64,000 bases of DNA from Coriaria nepalensis. Its lineage: Eukaryota; Streptophyta; Magnoliopsida; Cucurbitales; Coriariaceae. Location of the stretch: NCBI GenBank assembly GCA_027186245.1, contig CP114481.1, forward strand, positions 54,196,569-54,260,568, in the 5' to 3' direction. Every line of letters begins with the position of its first letter. Position 1 is the stretch's first letter. This document shows, piece by piece, positions 41,766-52,965 of this stretch. The position numbers and the translations under genes were made by a program. The notes under the pieces are model-generated. The model saw only the letters and a list, made by a program, of their open reading frames with translations, was not told the DNA's origin and ran no database searches.

Positions 41766-43055
41766 TTTACATATAAGCTCCTCCACCTCCACCTCCACCT
41801 CCGCCCTTTAGGGTGAAATACAACACTTTCTTTTTTTGAGGGGGTTTATCTGTAAGAGTCTGAGTTACCGACCCTCTAATTCAGAGGACAATTCAAATTT
41901 TCGGTAAGGCATGAGTTTGGGATGTTGCACTAAGTCACTCTATCACAAAGATTATGAATTCCATTACATGCTACTTTCTTTTTTCTGTGGTCTTGACAAA
42001 ACACATGAGATTGTCAACAGTTTAAATACAGTGGAAAATGGAAAAGAAAAGGAAAAAGAGAGAATGAGCTAGCATTCTTTGGCACAAGTAACAGTTGTTC
42101 CCTATGTCTCGACACATCTTATGACCAGATTAAAGTAAAACAAGTCCAGATGTTGTGCGACCTAAGTGATGTCTTTCTTAGGCAGTTGACCTGGTAGGTC
42201 CTGGATTACATCGGAAACGGTGTCTTAGGCAATGGAATGGCTCGGTTACTTACACCTTGTAAATAAATGTTAAAAATACGCAAGTTATGATGGAGTTTGG
42301 AACAAATGTGTTCCAAATTGGGATATAGATTCTCAGATTTTAGTATGATTATTAGTTCATTCTAATCAAGCGGGTGTCGTTGATTGTTATTCATTCTATC
42401 TTATTTTATCTAAAATTTATCTAAATGATCGATCAGGAATAAATATCGTTAAAACAAGTAACAAAATGAAACTATTGTTTTCTCTATCTTTCTCCCCATA
42501 TCCCTGCGTTAACCTTCTCCCCCTTCACCCTCCGACGACGGTCATCTCTCTCTTTTTGCCATTTTGGATTGCAAGCGGTCTAATGAACAAAGTTCATTGC
42601 TTCATGATCATGACCACTAGCCTATTCATTACATGTCTTCTTTCTTTTCCACCTTCATTAAACGATGAAGTTTGTGTCTTTCAAAATGGGCCCAGGGTGT
42701 TGTCACAAAGAGTCTGGAACGAAGTAGGGGAAGAAGGGACGGGGCAATGAGTCAAGGGCCTGTTTGGACATCCCTTAATAATAACATTAATTTCTTGATT
42801 AGGGGTAGTAGAGTTATGTAGCTAGCTAGACAGAGTTCCATAGCGGACAGGTGGGAGAATTTTTACCCAATTGTCTTAAAGAAGAAAGAAAGATGCTACA
42901 GATCCTAAAAAGAAGAAGAAGAAAAACCTAACGTTATTGTGTAGCTACCTAAAGCTTAGCTAAAAGGATGAGTCATGTCCTATATACAACAACATAATCA
43001 TAGTAATAATAATAAGACGACCAACCAACCTCTCTTATTTTTCTTCTCTTTTTTC
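41766..43055. other. Spacer downstream of the Nudix gene
   Basis: Begins with a (CCACCT)n stretch at 41780-41800, probably in the Nudix 3' UTR. The rest has no recognised gene; the frame at 42466-42750 is low complexity and shows no family signature. Confidence 0.45.
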
Positions 43056-43257
43056 TCTCTTTGCTTCTTCTCTCTCCGCCTCCTCGATCTCAACTCTCTC
43101 TCTCTCTCTCTCTCTCTCTCAGAGTCTGCTTTCTCCGCGACTTCTTAGCCACTGCTTCTGGGCGACTTTCTCCACCCAAGCAGGCTAATATCATCTCTCA
43201 TCCACCCCTCTCTCTCTATCTCTTCTCTCTTCTATTTTCTCTCTCTCTCTCTCAGGT
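43056..43257 (+). promoter_or_regulatory. Candidate AS2 5' leader exon with (CT)n tracts
   Basis: A CT-rich block with a pure (CT)n run (43094-43121) and a second run ending TCTCTCAG|GTGATA near 43255, which looks like a donor site. CT-rich leaders and leader introns are common in plant transcription factor genes, and Arabidopsis AS2 has a leader intron. If true, a leader intron of about 1.5 kb would follow before the ATG at 44820. This is inference only. Confidence 0.3.
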
Positions 43258-44819
43258 GATATATTACTGATTGCCCTTGTGATCACCATCTTTATGCGCA
43301 TGTTCCATGCCATTTAAATTGTTTGTTTTCCTGAGAAGAAATAGAGGCGAAAAAAGAGTTCAGAAAGGAAGGACTAAAGAGTGCATGAAGGCTTTATTAA
43401 TTTAATTATTACATCATATTATAACCCTCTTGCAAAGTATCTAAGCTAGCTACCTAGATTCATCTCATTCACACCCAAAACTCTCTACTCAGTAAAAAAC
43501 TTGAAGCGAGCAAGCTTGGAGAAGAAAAAAAAGAAGAAGATCAAGAAAGATCAAGAAAGCCGAGAAGACAGAAGAAACAAGTTTCTAGAATACATTGAAG
43601 TAGTATACTCTATTATTATTGCTTATGATTTATATATTTATTGTTCTATAAAATATTATATTATATCAAATCAACATCTACTTAAAATCCCAAGACATGA
43701 AAAGGAGGGTAGGATGAAGAACTAGAGATCTTCCCTCTCAGCTCAAAAGTCAGACTATTACTTGATAATTCTCATTCTCTCTTTTTGACACCACCTTTTC
43801 AGTCGAATCTTCCACTTCTTTTTTCTTTCCGCTGGCTTTGAATATTTTTTTTTTTTTTGAACTATACATAAATAGTATTTTGTATGTAGTGTATTTTACT
43901 ATTTTTATGTTATTTATAGTTCAATTATATATCAGATCTTCTATATATATAATATAATATATGCTTTTTATGGCGGCTATTAGGTAGCTAGTATGAGATT
44001 CAAGCAAACCCTTTAGTTTCCTCTTGCTTTCATGTATATTATTCATTTTTTAAAATTTATTATATGGTTGAAATTGCAAGCTTCCATACATATCTTTGAA
44101 AACAGTGACATAAAAACTTCTTCTTCTCATTCTTCCTTTTTCTTCACGCGATCCAATTTCCACCAGCCAGCAAATAACGTAAATCTTTTACTCTTTCCTT
44201 CTTTTCTTCGATTTCTGCAATTTTTTTTTTTTTTTTTGGTTTTTGTTTCCAAGGTCCTTTTTACAATCTCCAACCTCTTCAACTTTCCTTTCTTTTTGAT
44301 CTGCTCTAAATAGTCTTTCTGGCGGTTGCTATAGGAGAAAAGGAAAGCAGAAAAATATATCAAGAGCAAAAAAAAAAAAATATATATATATATATATATA
44401 CATATTAATTGCTAATAGTTTCTTAATTTGTATACCCTTGTCATGCAATTTGACCCAATTGCATATCTTACTTCCCTTGTATCACAGCTGTGGTACATTC
44501 CTTGTAATTTTCCTCAAAATAGTAAAAATATAGGAAAAACATGTATCTGAAGATCGACGAGGTATGAACGGTATAAAGACCAGATCGATCTTCCTAAGCT
44601 CAAATTCAGCTTTCCCGCTATTTAAGTTTTTTTTTTTTTTTTATTGTTTTCCTTAATGATGAATATATATATATGTTTTGTTTGTATGAAATTTCAAATT
44701 TTTTTTTTATGCTTCCAATTTAATTATGTTTTCTGGATCAATCTTGCAACTAATTATTACATGTCTTTGTGAATTCATGACAGTAATAGATAGCTCGATC
44801 GGACAAAATCAATCGACCA
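43258..44819 (+). promoter_or_regulatory. AS2 upstream region
   Basis: AT-rich upstream region or leader intron of AS2 with poly-T (44221-44239) and (AT)n (44381-44401) tracts. The reported Arabidopsis KANADI-type repressor site could lie here or further upstream, but none was identified with confidence. Confidence 0.3.
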
Positions 44820-45476
44820 ATGGCATCATCTTCATCGAACTCCCCATGCGCAGCCTGCAAGTTTCTTCGCCGGAAGTGCCAACCGGAGTGCGTCTTCGCG
44901 CCCTACTTTCCTCCGGACCAGCCGCAGAAGTTCGCAAACGTTCACAAAGTGTTCGGAGCAAGCAACGTAAGCAAGCTCCTTAACGAACTGCACCCTCACC
45001 AGAGAGAAGACGCGGTCAACTCTCTCGCCTACGAAGCCGACATGCGGCTGCGGGACCCAGTCTACGGCTGCGTCGGTGTAATCTCTCTCCTCCAGCACCA
45101 GCTCCGGCAGCTTCAGATGGACCTTACCTGCGCTAAGTCCGAGCTCTCTAAGTACCAGAATTTGGGCTTAACTAGCCACCATAGCCTCATAGCGGCGCAG
45201 AATGGTCATCTAGGGTTTAATCTGATTGGCGGGGTCAACGCTGGCAATTGGCCGGAACAGCAGAATGGCCACTATCATCATCACCAGTTGTTTCCGAGGG
45301 ACCCACAGCAGATCGTGATGAGGAGTTATGATCATGGCGGGTCGAATCATTATGATGGAGGGAGTGCTCTTTTGGCTATGAATGTTTCGGCAAGTATCGG
45401 CCAGCTCAGTCAGTTCCAGCAACCGGCTAGGGCAGCTGCCGGAGATGATCACCGCCGTACCATCGATCCCTCTTAG
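44820..45476 (+). CDS. AS2: ASYMMETRIC LEAVES 2 / LBD6, LOB-domain transcription factor (218 aa)
   Basis: A single coding exon. The LOB domain starts with the C-motif [15 protein letters not shown] (C-X2-C-X6-C-X3-C, residues 10-24), continues with the GAS block ([20 protein letters not shown]) and ends in the leucine-zipper-like [19 protein letters not shown]. The variable tail is rich in His, Gln and Gly and ends [15 protein letters not shown], a tail typical of AS2 rather than other class I LBDs. AS2 works with the MYB protein AS1 in the nucleus to repress class I KNOX and abaxial genes such as ETT, keeping the leaf upper side. Its position after FRA3 and KOR2 fits Arabidopsis At1g65620. 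A CAG|GTAAGC donor at about 45522 suggests a 3'-UTR intron. Confidence 0.95.
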   Translation: MASSSSNSPCAACKFLRRKCQPECVFAPYFPPDQPQKFANVHKVFGASNVSKLLNELHPHQREDAVNSLAYEADMRLRDPVYGCVGVISLLQHQLRQLQMDLTCAKSELSKYQNLGLTSHHSLIAAQNGHLGFNLIGGVNAGNWPEQQNGHYHHHQLFPRDPQQIVMRSYDHGGSNHYDGGSALLAMNVSASIGQLSQFQQPARAAAGDDHRRTIDPS

Positions 45477-46233
45477 TGCTTCATCTTTCCCGGTTAATCA
45501 CAAGCTGATTATCCCTTCTACAGGTAAGCACGTAGTACGTAGTAGTCTTCCATTCTTAATCCGATCAAAAAATTATTACCTAGTCAAGAAGTTAACTGCA
45601 TCTTGTTTTACAGAATCCACTTTTTTCGGTGAGTTTGTTTTAACATCGATGCCATAATGTACAATAAAAGAATTGCCGAAAACTAGAATTCAAATTCCAC
45701 CATGTTTATGACGAAGATCAAACAAACTCCCATTGTCAGACAGTACATATAACTACAAGTTTAATTAAGTCTCGGGTTTGAGTCATCGAGGAACAGTAAG
45801 GGAATCTACTAACAAGTTTAAGAACATATAAATATATATATACATATGAAAAGATGCTATATGTATGTGTACTTTCTCTAGTTATCTGTATAGGTATATA
45901 TTTTTTAATATAATAAATTAGGGTTTCGGTTTACCCAGCATACAACATGAGTTATCATCATTAGCTAGTCAAAGTTTCTTAGAACACGACACCATACAAT
46001 TACGCCTCTAACTTGGTAACAGAACTATCATTATCACCTCTACAATCAAACATATGATTTCTTTGGGGTTTGTACTTTTGTCAAAAATAGAAATTATAAT
46101 GTACACTGGTCAGACATCTCTATTAACCATCTTGTTCTTTGTTTGGTTGGTACGTAGGATGAAGGAACTTACTATTGATCATAGAGAGACATGCAGGTGA
46201 AGTCAAAAGGCAAAGACAAATTGCAAAGGGAGA

Positions 46234-46265
<32 letters not shown>

Positions 46266-47200
46266 TTCAAAAGATAGATCAAGCTCTTAATAAACAGTTT
46301 TATATATCTACTTCATATTATATATTCTAAATCTAAATTTCATCCTTCTTACTTTATAATCGCATCGATTTAATTATTTGTACTTACAATCTTACAGTAT
46401 CTCAAACATTAATTCTATCCTTGTCTTTGACGTCGATATATATTCTATAAATTAATATGAATTTTCTGGTCTTGATTATTGTCCAAGATCGTGAAGAATG
46501 GATTATAATTCTATAGATTCTAATAATCAGTTCTACATTTCCATTCTGATTAGAAACCCAAACTGGAGTTTTGATGAATTTATAAACTTCCAAGAAATTG
46601 TAATTTGAGATAGAATCTTTTACCTTATGGAAATGCTGTCATGGTGATCATGATTGCATATATGTATATATATATATATATTTTTTTTTTTCAATAATGA
46701 ATCGGTCTCAATCAAGTATATATTCACTGGAATTCATTTCATGTACAATCTGCGGTCATGATCTTACCCGTCAGGAAATAAAAATATAACATTTTGCAAA
46801 CAATTAACCCGTTTAAATGCATTATTGTTGATGTGACATTTTAACTAATAGACTAGATTATTCACAACCCAAGGATTATATATATATATATAATTTTGTA
46901 TATCTAACCATAAAATCAAATAATAGAATCAGTTGATTAAGTACTTTCCATTGCAACGCTTTGAGGGGGGGGGGGGGGGGAGAAGGGTTGATAGTTGAAA
47001 ACGCTTTATCGTTTGGGACCGATCGATGCATGCAACAAAAAGAATATATATATACGACGACATTGATATCATACATTGAATGCTCCAGCTAAATTAGCAT
47101 GAATATCAAATAGACTGTTAAGCACAAGACATTTTCCCAAACGGAAGCACGGGACATAGGGAAACAAGACAAAAGAGACCGGCATTGAGGTGGGTGGAAG
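45477..47200. other. AS2 3' flank
   Basis: Intergenic, AT-rich, with (GA)n (46236-46264), (TA)n (46665-46680 and 46878-46891) and a G16 run (46965-46980). No gene is recognised. Confidence 0.5.
46965..46980. repeat. G16 homopolymer
   Basis: Sixteen G in a row on the plus strand in AT-rich DNA. It could form a four-stranded structure and is prone to sequencing error. Confidence 0.85.
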
Positions 47201-47215
47201 ATGTCATGGCCCCAT

Positions 47216-47256
<41 letters not shown>

Positions 47257-47320
47257 TCCAGAAGCATGTAAGGGAAGTTGCAGAGGAAATGTCATGGCCA
47301 TTAAATACTCTCTCACTGTG
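47201..47320. repeat. Short direct duplication around (CT)n
   Basis: TGTCATGGCC(CC)ATTAAATACTCTCTC occurs near 47201-47229 and again, two bases shorter, near 47290-47315. The first copy runs into a CT microsatellite. Confidence 0.75.
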
Positions 47321-47738
47321 ATATATCATAGACAAACTCAAAATCCAAGGCGGATGAGAGGGAGAGAGCACAGAAAAGATGGAAGATGGGGGGAGAAAGA
47401 GTTGAAATCAAATGAAATGGAAAACTTGGGCATGCAATTATTTTATTATATATATATATATATATATATTGTATTATTTGAGCAAATTAGGATCAACCAA
47501 CCTATGTAAAATGGTCAGCTTTCTGTTTAATAAAGAGAAAAAAAAAAGAAATTTTTATTATTGTTATAATTATTTTACAAAAATATTGTGCTTGTATATT
47601 TCTTGGCTCAAAACGGGAACGCAGTCAAAACAAAAGAAAAAGAAAAAGAAAAAAAAGGAAAAAAATTCATTTTGATGAATAATGATGACGTAGTTGCAAT
47701 GATGGCTTTTGCCTGCATTTCTTTAATATTTGGCAGCA

Positions 47739-47741
<3 letters not shown>

Positions 47742-47786
<45 letters not shown>
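47742..47786. repeat. (TC)n microsatellite, 45 bp
   Basis: An uninterrupted TC tract, the longest dinucleotide run in the window. Open reading frames crossing it encode only Ser-Leu or Arg-Glu repeats and are not genes. Confidence 0.95.
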
Positions 47787-47790
<4 letters not shown>

Positions 47791-50480
47791 CATGAGTTAC
47801 CAGGCGGCATGCACTCGTACTACTCCTCCATACAGATCATGATTCAAACATACATACATAAGAACATACCACTTCATTGTCATTATGATGACGATGATTT
47901 TTAAGTCCATATACAGGCTCCACCAGACCACCGATTTAGATCTAAGCGTTGCAATCTGCTTGACAAGTTGTTTATATTACATGAATCTTAATCATTTGTT
48001 TCTACCCATTTTTTTTTTTTATAAATGACCCAGTAATATATTAACAACATTTAACCAATCTCAACACTGAGTTTGGATTGTTTCGAGTCCGTACTATTCC
48101 AATATACTCTATATATATATATATATATATACACATGCATGATACGATGCATCATCCATGTATGTTTACGGTAACAGTGATAGTGAAGGTAGTAGTAGTG
48201 TGAGTCATAAGGAGGGGGTAGATCGTAGGTCAGATATTCTGGAGGAGCAGCTGGACTATTAGAGGAGCATGCAGAGAAGTAGTGTACTGCATTCAGAATC
48301 GCTAATAGCGCGCAATAGTAGTATGGCCGGAAGTAATAGTGATAGGGTCAGTACCTTTTTACTTGTTCTATATAGAGAGCTATTTCTTTTTCTTCAAATT
48401 CCCAATTCAATCCAATTCGTTCATCTTCTCATATTTTTGAGGAACACAAAGTAAATTATGACAACGTAAACTACAATGATTTAAATGTACATGAATGAAT
48501 CATATCTATAATCAATCATAAATCTTATTTTTAACTTTATAATAGATATAGTTTTATATTAAAGTAATATTGTAATTTTAAGTATTTATTTAGATATTAT
48601 TTTGTATTATTATTTTCAATTTTATTTTATAAGACCCAATTGGCCAATGCATATTTGCATTTTACTGGACCTGTGCCTACCCCATTAGAAATTTGAATAA
48701 ACCCTCCAATAACCCCTTTTTTTCGCCATTTACACGCTTTACATATATTTTAAGCTTCCGATTCAGGGAAAAAAAAAAGCAAGAAAAGAACATTTCAGAG
48801 CAACACCTGTTACATCACTTTCATCCCCCCCTTCCCATTCTTAATTACGTGCCTTTTTGTCGCTGCTCACCATAAACTCACCCCCTCTATTCGGGACCAC
48901 ATCTCTCATACAGTCTTCTTACTCATATGGGAAATCCATTTTTTTTTTTTTTTTTTTTTTTTTAATTTTATTAAATTTATTTTATATTTAATATAATCTT
49001 CATATTAAAAAATAATATTTCCAGATAATTTTCAATGTAAATTTAACTTGAGTATTTTATAAAAATATTTTAATTAGTTAGAGTTCATGTAATTATAAGT
49101 GTATGAAAAGGGTGATGAAATGGGCTGTGGCCTAGTATGGGCCCATTTATCTGTGGACCGTGCCACCACAGCCTGAGATGAGTACAGGCTTGACTATCCC
49201 CTACAAAAAAAAAAAAAAACAATTCCGGCCCATGATTTATAGTGATATGGGCTGAAAGGGTGGGGCTGTATTTGAGACATCTATCTAAGTTTATCATACT
49301 TACTAGATAATAATACTAATATAATCACTGTTACAGTTTCACGGCAGACCATTAAGCTATCTAACATCATTGGTTCACCGAACCGAGCTATCTATCTAGC
49401 TGCAGAACTACCCCGAGACCGCCGAGCTGGAGTTAGAACGTTCAATAGAAGAACACTATGGGTGCTGTTTGCTGATATTAGGCGATCCCCATTTAGGATC
49501 GACTTCACATATCTGGAGCTGCAGCTCATTTGCTAGGTTGGTTAGACCAATCTGGTGAAACACGATGCCTGATAAGTAGGTACAAACAGAAAACGTGAAA
49601 TTCAGAATAGCAAAAAGGATAAAGTATGTGATCACAAGCGTGCCTAGCCTGCCGATCTCAAGCTAAGGACATATGAGCTCCTGTACGTTCATTATATGGT
49701 CTAATAATTTTTACTACACCTGGACTTACATTTCTCTCATGCCGAAATATAAAAGTAAAATGGTCACGTCAGTAAATAATTATCTAATAAGGTACTTGAA
49801 TAATGAATCAATTACCCTCCGGCGCCGGATTTGGATTGAAAGCCAAAGCAGCCGGCGGGATGTCAACAATTTTCCATCCAAGGTACACTCGGCATTATTA
49901 AGTTGTAACAAGCTTGGACCAAATTGGTGCCCATGTCTGGTTGTTGTGTTCTGTTTTTTTTTTTTTAGTAAGTCATCGAAAGAGAAAGATACTCTCTCTT
50001 CTCATGGCACCAAGGTCAAGATGAGCTATGCTTACCACCGTCACAGGGACAAGAGGGTGCAGTTTTAATGTCTAGATCAGTTTTTACATGATCAAACCTT
50101 AATTAGTGTGGTATCCGGGTTAATTTTTCTTGAACATGTTGACTGCAAAGTTTCCTTTGGCCCATTTTAGAACATCTATAGTTCAAACTTCTCAAGAACC
50201 TTTTTATTTAGGGTGATCCGAGCTAATACCGCCCCTTCTGATCAATGTTTACTCAATGGCTAGAGTCTAGACCCAAACTCTCTTCAGTGGAGACTAATAC
50301 AATTATACAATTTAGATGTACTAAAACACATAAGGAGTCTTTATCATGCATTACAGATGGCATCATTTCAAAAACAAAAATCTGCTGCCTGGAGCTTTAC
50401 TGGCAACTAGTGAAAAGGCTTAGAGCCTGAAGTTACTGGTTATAGTAAAATAAGCTGTTATTGTCTTTTATTCATAGTAT
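47787..50480. other. Gene-poor spacer
   Basis: Contains (TA)n (48110-48130), a T25 run (48939-48963) and no convincing gene. A frame at 49673-50068 shows no family signature. Confidence 0.45.
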
Positions 50481-50484
50481 TATT

Positions 50485-50792
50485 TGGTAGTAGATACCTG
50501 AAGAATGCTTTAGACTGGGCATCTAGACCACCAAATGTATGGGCCGATAAAGCAGCTGCCATAGTAAGTTCTGGAGGGGGTTTTGGTGGGGGGAAGATCA
50601 CAGTACCATCTTCGCCAAATCGGTGTTTATCTTGATCTCCATTTCATAAATAAACCCAAGTTTTTCTTGAATGCATTCCAGCCCCCTGCAAAGTTTGATA
50701 ATGAGGGCAACTTGATTGGTGCCGAGGCCAAGGAGAGGTTGAAAGCTGTTATCCTATCCTTGCAGGCTGTTATCCAAGGAGAACTTGATTGA
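50485..50792 (+). pseudogene. NAD(P)H:quinone oxidoreductase (NQR, flavodoxin-like) last-exon pseudogene
   Basis: From about 50497 one frame reads YLKNALDWASRPPNVWADKA and IVSSGGGFGGG. After the G-run at 50585-50593 the match moves to another frame: SQYHLRQIGVYLDLHFINKP, FFLNAFQPPAKFDNEGNLIG, ERLKAVILSLQA. Together these are the last exon of plant cytosolic NAD(P)H:quinone oxidoreductase, a flavoenzyme that reduces quinones by two electrons. The G-run is one base too long, so the frame is broken; upstream exons (FMN-binding GSLRKASYN part) were not found. A sequencing error in the homopolymer would repair this exon, but not the missing N-terminal half. Confidence 0.82.
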
Positions 50793-51357
50793 TGTTTCTT
50801 AACTTGGTTGCTGCATGATTCTTCATTGTAAACTATGAATATCTAGAGGGAAGGAAAATTAAAACAAACTGAAACTCCATGAATTCTCTATCTTGTTTGG
50901 CCGAACACATTTCCTGACATTAATGTAATGAGATTCTAAATCTTGCAAGTGTTTAGCATTATGACTTTGATAGATATACCAGTTAGAGAAATGTCTTTAG
51001 ATTTTACCAAAAACCAAATAATGGATGCCAACAGTCTTAAATGATTTTGTTACAGGCCGTTTTAAGTGTCTCGGATCAGATCAGTCAAAAATTAACAAGC
51101 GGAAAGTATATCGGAAAGTGAAGAACATTCTTGCCACTCACCAATATCTGGTCAGGCAAACATTTCTCCACAAAACAAAACAAATGACACATTATGAAAC
51201 AGAGACCTAATCTAAGGACTAAGACTGATTACAAATCCAAATAAGGCAATAATTTTCCAGCTACGGTATATATATAGCTTGATCCAAGTTCTGATTCAAG
51301 AGTGAAGGTGTAGCAGCAAATCATGAGATATCCAAAGTTTTGTAAGCGGAAGGACGT
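50793..51357. other. Spacer
   Basis: No recognised feature; AT-rich with short frames only. Confidence 0.45.
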
Positions 51358-51560
51358 CCAAACATGCTATTAAAGAGTTGGAATTTTTGCAAGCATTCAC
51401 TTTTCTTATCGAGCATGGGTTCTAATCAAGAAATTGATGCATTGAGTCGAAGACACAAATTACCGTCTACTACGCCAATGATTAATAATGTCTCTGGATC
51501 TAACATTTTGTTGTCTACTATGCAAGATTGTTTTTCTTTTCGAAATTAGTGTTTGTACAT
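51358..51560 (+). mobile_element. Ty3/gypsy polyprotein remnant (RNase H end)
   Basis: In two frames the text reads LEFLQAFTFLIEHG and then EIDALSRRHKL. This is the pattern of the RNase H/tether segment of plant Ty3/gypsy polyproteins, where a WVEFLQ..F-type block is followed by VADALSRR. The frames are out of step and no LTR was seen, so it is a small decayed fragment. Confidence 0.5.
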
Positions 51561-52464
51561 TGCCCGATGCCCTTTTAAGAGAAGCAATACTTAGTCATGT
51601 GTAAATAATGGATACAAGTATCTATTATATTCATCATTTACATTAACGAGCGGTTTACTATCCGCTCTGCTCTGTCATAAAGCGGACAATTATCCGTCAC
51701 CGCTAGGACGGACGAATATGGCGGTTATCTGTCTGCCTGCCCTGCTTTTTTTTTTTTTTTTTATATAATTTCTTACTTTGTTTTGCTTATCTTTTGATTT
51801 TGCTGTAACAATAACGACATTGTCAATTCAAACATTGCTCACTATTATGAGACCTCATCAACATACATTGCTCCTTTTTATTTTAGTTTTCAAGTCAATG
51901 ATATTACATTCCACTACAATCTCTCATAGAATCTATCATTAAAGCTACTTCTCACCACTTAATTTAGTGCTTAGCCATAGAAATAGAAAAAAGCACAAAT
52001 ATTTAGATTGGGAACTTTACATTTTAGTGTAACCAATCTAGGATATGATATGTCAAAATGAAATAAATTTGGTAGCATAACATTAAATAAAAATTCAATT
52101 TACTAAGTAAAATTTACTTTTAAATTTCTACTCATCTATTCAGAATATAAAAATAGTCACAAAACTCATAAAACATATAGTCTAATTCATAATGTTATCC
52201 AGCAATATCATAATCCAAAATACAAGCATATTAAGATAGTTTATAATTTGATAATCCAAAAAAAACCCGTAGCATTACAAATGAAAAAGTATATCCTCAT
52301 CATCCACACTCGATGCTTTTGCAAAAATAGAAAACAAAACAAAACAAAAAAACTTTGATCAAAGCAATATAAAGGATATAATATATGAATAAATAGTTAA
52401 GTAAAATAATAAATGAATATATCGTCATCTTCTACATAGTCTTCGAAAGCCTCAATAGGACTAG

Positions 52465-52703
52465 CTAAATTGAATGATATGCCCGCGAGCTACTCTGTAT
52501 ACAAATAAGCTTATCCACCATCTTTGGCAAAAATTTGCTGTGAAAATCAGTGACCGTATGACAACTAGTGCTAAATGTTGACTTTGATACATTTATGGAT
52601 ACGGGGATGGCTAGAACATCTATAGCAATTAGCACCGGTATTGTATATCGAACCCAACTATTCTTCCACCAATTTTGGATATCGAAGGGATTCTTGTGAA
52701 ATG
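52465..52703 (-). pseudogene. hAT transposase C-terminal dimerisation domain, truncated
   Basis: An open minus-strand frame reads ETFHKNPFDIQNWWKNSW, then RYTIPVLIAIDVLAIPVSIN, VSKSTFST and PKMVDKLICIQS, before a TAG at 52465-52467. This is the hAT family dimerisation domain: FDIL.WWK, the YP.L..IA.DILAIPVSTVASE block, SAFS, and LSP..VEALIC.Q. The upstream transposase is cut off at about 52704, where plastid DNA begins. The domain Glu (ASE) is Lys here (VSK). The element cannot make an active enzyme. Confidence 0.75.
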
Positions 52704-52965
52704 TTTCGTTAACTCCTAATTCATGTCGAGTAGACCTTACTATTGGGAGAATTCTTAATTCATGAGTTGTAGGGAGGGACTTATGTCACCACAAATAGGG
52801 ACTAAAGCAAGTGTTGGATTCAAAACTAGTATTAAAGATTATAAATTAACTTATTATACTCCTGGTTATAATACCAAAGATTCTACTGATATCTTGGCAG
52901 CTTTTTGAGTAACTCGGAGTTCCGTCTAAGGAAGCAGGGGCAGCAATAGCTGCTGAATCTTCTAA
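52704..52965 (+). other. rbcL: Nuclear plastid DNA insert (NUPT): rbcL leader and 5' coding end
   Basis: From about 52704 the sequence matches the chloroplast atpB-rbcL spacer end (TAACTCCTAATTCATGTCGA, GAGTTGTAGGGAGGGACTT), then the rbcL start at 52782 (ATGTCACCACAAATAGGGAC), [24 protein letters not shown] coding and EAGAAIAAESS. There is an in-frame TGA where the family has Arg after DILAAF, and a short deletion follows. It is decayed plastid DNA in the nucleus, not a gene. The right border is blurred near 52965. It lies exactly where the hAT transposase frame is lost. Confidence 0.88.

Noticed and set aside
42466..42750. 94-codon plus-strand frame upstream of AS2
   Set aside because: It starts in a hydrophobic low-complexity stretch and has no family signature or splice context.
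47588..47842. Open frames across the (TC)n tract
   Set aside because: The translation is a Ser-Leu or Arg-Glu repeat caused by the microsatellite.
49673..50068. 131-codon plus-strand frame
   Set aside because: No recognised domain, a low-complexity Phe run in the middle and no splice or promoter context. Treated as chance.
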